Source: an uncultured Granulosicoccaceae bacterium (GTDB lineage: Bacteria > Pseudomonadota > Gammaproteobacteria > Granulosicoccales > Granulosicoccaceae). Taken from it: 38,055 bases of DNA. The notes below the pieces were generated by a model. The model was not told the origin of the DNA, searched no databases, and saw only the letters and a program-made list of their open reading frames with translations. This document shows positions 33,288 to 38,055 of this stretch, one piece after another. The DNA lies in assembly GCA_937998875.1 (NCBI GenBank), contig CALLBO010000090.1, positions 1 through 38,055 on the forward strand, written 5' to 3'. A program made the translations under genes and the position numbers. Within the stretch, counting starts at the first letter, position 1. The number at the start of each line of letters is the position of its first letter.

Positions 33288-34313
33288 ATGACCATCAAAA
33301 AACACCTGTTGAATACAACAGTCGCACTCGCCATGTCAGCAATGGCGGGCCATGCGGCTGCCGAATGCGCATCCGATTCTCTACCCGCTTCAATGGAAGG
33401 TGCAGGCGGCTACCCCGAAAGAGCATTGACAATGATTGTCCCTTACGGCCCTGCCGGCGGGTCAGGACAGGTTGCCCAGGCCATGGCTGAAGCCGTGACC
33501 GGTTTGACTGACGTATCTATCAATCGTGATCACAAGCCAGGTGGCTCAGGTACCGTTGGCATGACGGCTTACATGGCAACCCCTGCGGATGGCTACACCG
33601 TGCTTGAGCACATCGATGATGCGGCAAGTGCACACGCACTGGACTCCAGCAAACCGAATCCAGCTGAAGATCTAATTCCGCTGGTTACTTCGCAAATCAC
33701 CTTCTCACAGATCTACATTCGCGAAGACGAAGATCGCTTCACCGATTGGGCTTCTTTTGTAGAGTGGGTGAAGGCGCAGGACGGCAAAGCGACTATTGCC
33801 AACGTATCTAAAGAAGGCTCCATGGAACGCGTTACGATGAAGTTCATCACTGACGCTACCGGTATGCAAATACAACAAATCTCTTTTGACAAAGGTGCAC
33901 CTCGTTACGGGGCATTGGCCGGTGGCCAGGTAGACGCCTTGTTTGAGCAGCCGGGTGACGTACGTAAGTTCCTTGATGCAGGTAAGTTCAAACCTATCCT
34001 GACTATTCTTAAAGAATCACCGGACGCATTTGCAGACGTGCCAAATTTAACTGATGCGGGTCTGGACTTTGAACCACTCTTGCGCTTCCGTGGTTTCTAC
34101 GTCAAAGCCGGCACTCCTGAAGACCGCGTTAAGTGGCTGCAATGGGCTTTCCAGAAGGCCTACTGTCAGGAAGACTATCAGGCATACAACGAAAGCAAGT
34201 TCATGACGCTGATTGAAAGCTTCCGCGATACCGATGGTTCTAAAGATCTGATCACAGAGACTGTCGCGCAATATCGCGACGTGTATAAAGAGATGGGACT
34301 TGAAGTCAAGTAG
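33288..34313 (+). CDS. tctC: Tripartite tricarboxylate transporter substrate-binding protein (TctC-like)
   Basis: This is the periplasmic solute-binding component (Bug family) of a TTT importer for carboxylates. The 341 residues open with a signal peptide (LLNTTVALAMSAMAGHAAA) and then show the typical first strand and loop TMIVPYGPAGGSGQVA near residue 45 and the DxPTL-like core. A frame is open from 33246, but ATG 33288 has GGAGG upstream and starts a proper signal peptide, so it is preferred. Two cysteines (near positions 22 and 288 of the preprotein) could form a disulfide. It is the first gene of tctC–tctB–tctA; a strong hairpin follows the stop. Confidence 0.9.
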   Translation: MTIKKHLLNTTVALAMSAMAGHAAAECASDSLPASMEGAGGYPERALTMIVPYGPAGGSGQVAQAMAEAVTGLTDVSINRDHKPGGSGTVGMTAYMATPADGYTVLEHIDDAASAHALDSSKPNPAEDLIPLVTSQITFSQIYIREDEDRFTDWASFVEWVKAQDGKATIANVSKEGSMERVTMKFITDATGMQIQQISFDKGAPRYGALAGGQVDALFEQPGDVRKFLDAGKFKPILTILKESPDAFADVPNLTDAGLDFEPLLRFRGFYVKAGTPEDRVKWLQWAFQKAYCQEDYQAYNESKFMTLIESFRDTDGSKDLITETVAQYRDVYKEMGLEVK

Positions 34314-34337
34314 TCTGATTTTCAGGTAGACTGTTAG

Positions 34338-34367
34338 AGGCCAATGCCAGTAATGGCATTGGCCTTT
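34338..34367 (+). terminator. Intra-operon hairpin after tctC
   Basis: AGGCCAATGCCA (34338–34349) pairs perfectly with TGGCATTGGCCT (34354–34365) around a GTAA loop and is followed by TTGTTACTTT. Placed 25 bases after tctC and 76 before tctB, it probably terminates part of the transcripts or protects the tctC message, giving excess binding protein. Confidence 0.75.
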
Positions 34368-34440
34368 GTTACTTTAGGCGAGTCGAGATGCCAGTAATAA
34401 AACAACCCACCTCGACCAATCAACACCAAGAAGGATTCTC

Positions 34441-35157
34441 ATGGGCAGGCTTACCAAAGGCCAGATTGTAGAGGTAGCGTTCTGGCTGATTCTGGCGGCA
34501 TTTTTCTTCGCCTACTCGTTCGAATTTAACAATGACATAGAAATCTATAAGTACGGTGCAACATTATGGCCGCGCACCATACTGCTACTGATTGCTGTTG
34601 CAGCGATTGGTCAACTGCTCGATCAACGTAAAAACGGCGATACTGCAGCCAGCAACACCATGGCCGCCGCTCACGAAGATTCCGCCCAGGAAACTGAATA
34701 CAACAGCCTCGGCTGGTATATCAATACTTTCATCTTATTGTCCCTGCCGTTTATCTACATGACCGTGCCCGATATGTACATTGAAAAGGCCGGCATCCCC
34801 GAGGAGGGCATCGCTAAAGTAAAAATCATTGCAGGCATTGTGTTGTTTCTGATTTATCTCGCGATCTGTTGGCGCAACCACGTAGGAGCGATTCTCACGC
34901 TACCATTGTTTTTTGCTGCCATGATGGAAGACATGGGTTTCTATGCACTTGCACCGGTTTTTATTATCGGCGTAATGATTCTTATGGGTGAACGAAGAAT
35001 CACTCGCATGGCGATGATCATGCCGCTTATCTATGGAATACTTATCGCGTTTTTTGTGTCCATCCTTTATGTAGGTCTGCCGACCGGCTACATCAGCCCG
35101 TTCTATGAGTTCGGTAGCTGGATGGTCAACACCTTTCAAGACGTTTTCTCTAAATAA
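34441..35157 (+). CDS. tctB: Tripartite tricarboxylate transporter small membrane subunit (TctB-like)
   Basis: The small integral subunit of the TTT importer. At 238 residues it is longer than the usual 150–170. It has a first helix at about 8–28 (VEVAFWLILAAFFFAYSF), a second after the conserved LWPRTILLLIAVAAIG, and further pairs around 100–120, 140–160 and 165–220. The hydrophilic stretch at about 62–90 is rich in alanine and acidic residues. TctB members are poorly conserved in sequence, so the call rests on topology, the WPR motif and position between tctC and tctA. Confidence 0.85.
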   Translation: MGRLTKGQIVEVAFWLILAAFFFAYSFEFNNDIEIYKYGATLWPRTILLLIAVAAIGQLLDQRKNGDTAASNTMAAAHEDSAQETEYNSLGWYINTFILLSLPFIYMTVPDMYIEKAGIPEEGIAKVKIIAGIVLFLIYLAICWRNHVGAILTLPLFFAAMMEDMGFYALAPVFIIGVMILMGERRITRMAMIMPLIYGILIAFFVSILYVGLPTGYISPFYEFGSWMVNTFQDVFSK

Positions 35158-35201
35158 CAATAAAAGTAAACATAACAATTAAACAAAAGCGATAACGATC
35201 A

Positions 35202-36716
35202 ATGGATGCTTTTAATAATTTTCTTGCCGGAACCGTCACCCTCTTCAGTGACCCGGTCGGAATTCTGATTTTCTTCGGTGGCGTAGTCGGCGGTATGTTG
35301 TTTGGAGCAATACCCGGCGTAAGCATGCTGACACTTGCGGCAATTCTACTGCCGTTTACCGCGCACTTAAGCCCGGAGCACGGCATCATGCTTTTCTCGG
35401 TAATCTACTGCACCGGTGTTTACGGTGGCGCTATTACCGCCATACTGTTCAACATACCCGGCGCACCGGAAAACGCACCAACTGCTTTTGACGGCTACCC
35501 GATGACGCTTAACGGTGAGGCAGGAAAAGCCGTCGGTGCGGCAGTAATGTGCTCTGCTATCGGCGGTGTTGCATCGTGCATCGTCATGATGGCGGCAACG
35601 GCCGCAATTGCAGACTGGGCCATCTCTGCTTTCGGGCCACCAGAAATTTTTGCACTGGTGTTTTTCGGCTTAGCCGTTGCTGCATCGGTCGGTGCAAAAT
35701 CTTTCTGGAAAGGCTGGCTATCGATTATGGCAGGCTTGATGGTTGCCGTTGTCGGACTTGATCCTGTGGGCGGTATTGAACGCTATAACTTTGATATGCC
35801 ATACCTTGCAGCAGGCATTCACTTTATCCCGACGATACTGGGTTTCTTTGCGGTGTCAGAGATTTTTGTACAGGCAGAAAAAAAAGCCACCGGCTCTTAT
35901 AAGGCACCAAAGCTGAGTGTCGATTTCCCTACTTTCAAAGAGCTATGGCAACACAAGATTGCGGTAATTCGTTCAGCGATAATCGGTTTCTTCTGTGGTG
36001 TATTGCCCGGCATCGGTGCAACCCTCGCCGCATTCATGGGTTACAACGAAGCTGTGCGCTGGTCTAAAGACCGTGAAGGCTTTGGCAAAGGCAAAATTGA
36101 AGGTGTTATCTCTTCAGAGACAGCCAACAATGCTGCAACCGGTGCCGCTATGATTCCACTGCTTGCACTCGGTCTGCCAGGTGGTGCTCTAACCGCAATG
36201 ATGGTTGGTGTGTTCCAGATGCACGATATGGAACCGGGTCCACTGGTATTTTTAAACAGCCCGGATCTTGTCTGGGTAGTATTCGCAGCGATGTTCTTTG
36301 CTAACCTGTCAATCTTGTTGGTGGGCTTTCTTGAAGCCAAGACCATCGTTAATCTACTAAGAATTCCGTTTCAGTACCTTGCACCGCTAATTCTCCTTCT
36401 GGCCACCGTCGGCGCTTACGCAGTACGCGGATTAACCATCGATGTTGTTGTTATGTTTGTTGCAGGCGTTGCAGGTTTTTTCCTGCGCCGTTCCGGTTAT
36501 TCAGTTGCCGGCATCGTTCTTGGTTTAATACTCGGCAAGATCGGTGAGCAGACTTTTGCACAGGCTATGCAAATGCTGCACTTTGAATTCACCGGTTTCT
36601 TTGAACGGCCAATTGCCCTGGGACTATTGATAGCTGGCTTTATAACAATACTTGCCAGTATTTACGGCGCGTTCTTTAAGAAAGTGCCGGTTAGCACGCC
36701 AACTGCCGACGGTTGA
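35202..36716 (+). CDS. tctA: Tripartite tricarboxylate transporter large permease (TctA-like)
   Basis: The large membrane-spanning permease that couples carboxylate uptake to an ion gradient. The 504 residues have about 12 helices. Family signatures are strong: GAIPGVSMLTLAAILLPFT near residue 35, PGAPENAPTAFDGYPMTLNG near 86–105, and, in the second half, GVLPGIGATLAAFMGYNEA near 267, reflecting the internal repeat. It follows tctB by 44 bases. A terminator hairpin lies 15 bases after its stop. Confidence 0.95.
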   Translation: MDAFNNFLAGTVTLFSDPVGILIFFGGVVGGMLFGAIPGVSMLTLAAILLPFTAHLSPEHGIMLFSVIYCTGVYGGAITAILFNIPGAPENAPTAFDGYPMTLNGEAGKAVGAAVMCSAIGGVASCIVMMAATAAIADWAISAFGPPEIFALVFFGLAVAASVGAKSFWKGWLSIMAGLMVAVVGLDPVGGIERYNFDMPYLAAGIHFIPTILGFFAVSEIFVQAEKKATGSYKAPKLSVDFPTFKELWQHKIAVIRSAIIGFFCGVLPGIGATLAAFMGYNEAVRWSKDREGFGKGKIEGVISSETANNAATGAAMIPLLALGLPGGALTAMMVGVFQMHDMEPGPLVFLNSPDLVWVVFAAMFFANLSILLVGFLEAKTIVNLLRIPFQYLAPLILLLATVGAYAVRGLTIDVVVMFVAGVAGFFLRRSGYSVAGIVLGLILGKIGEQTFAQAMQMLHFEFTGFFERPIALGLLIAGFITILASIYGAFFKKVPVSTPTADG

Positions 36717-36731
36717 TAAATCACTTAACAA

Positions 36732-36770
36732 AAAACGTCAGCGATTAAGAATCGGTCTCACTGACGTTTT
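36732..36770. terminator. Bidirectional terminator behind tctA
   Basis: AAAACGTCAG (36732–36741) and CTGACGTTTT (36761–36770) form a perfect 10-base stem with A/T-rich ends, so the plus-strand transcript ends in a T-run. The 19-base loop contains a smaller CGAT/ATCG stem. It would also serve the convergent phosphodiesterase-like gene less directly. Confidence 0.75.
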
Positions 36771-36885
36771 ACTGCTCAGTATTCGTCTCGCAGACATCGC
36801 AGGTCTCCCACCTTGCTCTGCACGGGTGACCTACTGCTACCCACTTTAAAGACGACGCATCAGGCCAAAGACCACTAACCCGCGC

Positions 36886-38055
36886 TCAGCCGGCAAATAT
36901 ATGTCGCAGTACCAAATCTTTAAAATCAACACTGTCGAGTTGTTCTGCGGGTAGAAGATCAGCTTCCGAGCCAATCACCAATGGCCCATGCTGCGGATCG
37001 TCCGTGGGTCTGCCATGCGCACCTTTAACCAGTTGCGTATCTTTTAACGAGATCACATCCATCAGGGTGCGAAAGCCTAGCTTTTTACGCACCAAGCGCC
37101 AAACGATAGAAGCGATTGGCACTTTGATCTCAGGGTCGATGAACAACTCCACCGGATCGTAGCCTGGCTTGCGGTGTATATCGACAGCACGCGCGTAGTC
37201 AGGGGCGCGCTCATCATCAAGCCAGTAGTAATAGCTGAACCAACGATCAGGCTCTGAAATGGCGACCAACTCTCCGGAACGTGGATGATCCAGGCCGTGA
37301 TCTTTCTTTGTATGTTTATCAAGCACCTGCTCAACCCCGTCAAGATTCTGCAGCAGCGCTTTCACTTGCTCTGTGACCGCTTCATTGTTGATGTAAATAT
37401 GCGCTATTTGATGATCTGCAACTGCAAACGCATCAGACGCACCTGCATCAAACTGCTCTCTGCCCTGCTCGACCCGGACCTTTATCAGTCCGGCCTCACG
37501 CAACGCGCGGTTTATATGTACAGCGTCAGTTACCGGTGTAATGCCATATTCTGAAACAACGATAACACGCTGACCTTTGGCATCTGCCGCCTCAATCAAC
37601 TGGCCACACAACTCATCTACCTGCTGCAGATCTTTTTGTAGCTTTGGATGCGCCAGATCAGGGCCGAGCCGCTGCAGGTTGTAATCGAGGTGAGGCAGGT
37701 ACGTTAAGGTGAGGGTCGGGTTGCGGGTTTGCATCATGTGCAAAGTTGCATCCGCTATCCATTTACTGGAAGTGATATCCGCCGCAGGCCCCCAGAACTT
37801 GAAAAGCGGAAACTGCCCCAGTTTGGCATCCAGTTCATCATGTAGTTCTGCAGGGTAAGTGTAGTGGTCCGGAATCTTGCGACCATCCGCAGGATACATG
37901 GGCCGGGGTGTGGCACTCCAGTCAGCCGTCGAATACATGTTGTACCACCAGAACATCTTGGCGCAGGTAAACTCCGCGTTGCGCTTTTTTGCCGCCTCCC
38001 AGATTTTCTCACCGGCAACCAGTTTGTTTGACTGTCGCCATAACCATACCTCAGA
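36886..38055 (-). CDS. Alkaline phosphatase family / type I phosphodiesterase-nucleotide pyrophosphatase-like protein, N-terminus beyond the window
   Basis: The frame is open from the right edge to 36886, giving at least 389 residues. An internal ATG at 37956 is unlikely to be the start because coding sequence continues before it (LVAGEKIWEAAKKRNAEFT). Metal-site features of the superfamily are visible: LTYLPHLDYNLQRLGPD with the D-x3-H-like spacing, VVSEYGITPV for the second metal pair, and DHGLDHPRSGELV with a histidine ligand. The catalytic Thr/Ser lies in the missing N-terminal part. The substrate is unknown; family members cleave nucleotide or phospholipid-like phosphodiesters. It converges on tctA. 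Confidence 0.85.
   Translation of the reverse strand, partial: SEVWLWRQSNKLVAGEKIWEAAKKRNAEFTCAKMFWWYNMYSTADWSATPRPMYPADGRKIPDHYTYPAELHDELDAKLGQFPLFKFWGPAADITSSKWIADATLHMMQTRNPTLTLTYLPHLDYNLQRLGPDLAHPKLQKDLQQVDELCGQLIEAADAKGQRVIVVSEYGITPVTDAVHINRALREAGLIKVRVEQGREQFDAGASDAFAVADHQIAHIYINNEAVTEQVKALLQNLDGVEQVLDKHTKKDHGLDHPRSGELVAISEPDRWFSYYYWLDDERAPDYARAVDIHRKPGYDPVELFIDPEIKVPIASIVWRLVRKKLGFRTLMDVISLKDTQLVKGAHGRPTDDPQHGPLVIGSEADLLPAEQLDSVDFKDLVLRHIFAG

Overview
The window reads as a chromosomal segment of a gammaproteobacterium. The main reason is the intact miaB–phoH(ybeZ)–ybeY–corC(ybeX)–lnt order on the minus strand, together with lon, metK–ahcY, gcvH and ssb in bacterial housekeeping form and a three-gene tripartite tricarboxylate transporter. 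I cannot name a genus. GTG and TTG starts are common. No rRNA, tRNA, CRISPR array or complete insertion sequence is visible.

Layout. 1–1.7 kb: a YeiH-type membrane transporter flanked by copies of a dispersed REP-like repeat. 1.7–12.6 kb: an accessory, defence-like block. It contains a PIN-domain protein with an XRE–ImmA/IrrE regulator (minus strand), a divergent free-standing ImmA/IrrE protease, a complete type I restriction-modification operon (hsdM–hsdS–hsdR), and a two-gene cassette (DUF4065-like/DUF488 fusion plus an unrecognised 276-residue protein). A very good LexA-type box lies just upstream of that cassette. A gene-poor 0.6 kb stretch follows. 13.2–18.7 kb: a HAD-fold protein that lacks both motif I aspartates, two small proteins, Lon behind a heat-shock-type promoter, and a secreted metallo-beta-lactamase-fold protein. 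18.9–25.4 kb: gcvH and the lnt-to-miaB cluster on the minus strand; lnt and corC are separated by a 0.55 kb run of nested inverted repeats. 25.6–28.3 kb: metK–ahcY (methyl cycle), with a 16-bp palindrome over the metK promoter and a clear terminator behind ahcY. 28.5–32.1 kb: a secreted beta-helix protein, a TPR membrane protein, a REP-like hairpin, and ssb. 32.3–36.8 kb: a TauE/SafE exporter and tctC–tctB–tctA with an intra-operon hairpin and a terminator. 36.9 kb to the end: a nucleotide pyrophosphatase/phosphodiesterase-like gene cut by the window edge.

How the genes work together. In the defence block, the R-M operon is the recognisable effector. The PIN/XRE–ImmA pair resembles a toxin with its regulator and shares a repeat-bearing divergent control region with the second protease. 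The DUF488 cassette appears to be under DNA-damage control and is the best candidate in the window for an undescribed system. MetK makes S-adenosylmethionine and AhcY clears S-adenosylhomocysteine, so their common control is expected. TctC binds a carboxylate in the periplasm and TctA/TctB import it; the hairpin after tctC would give excess binding protein.
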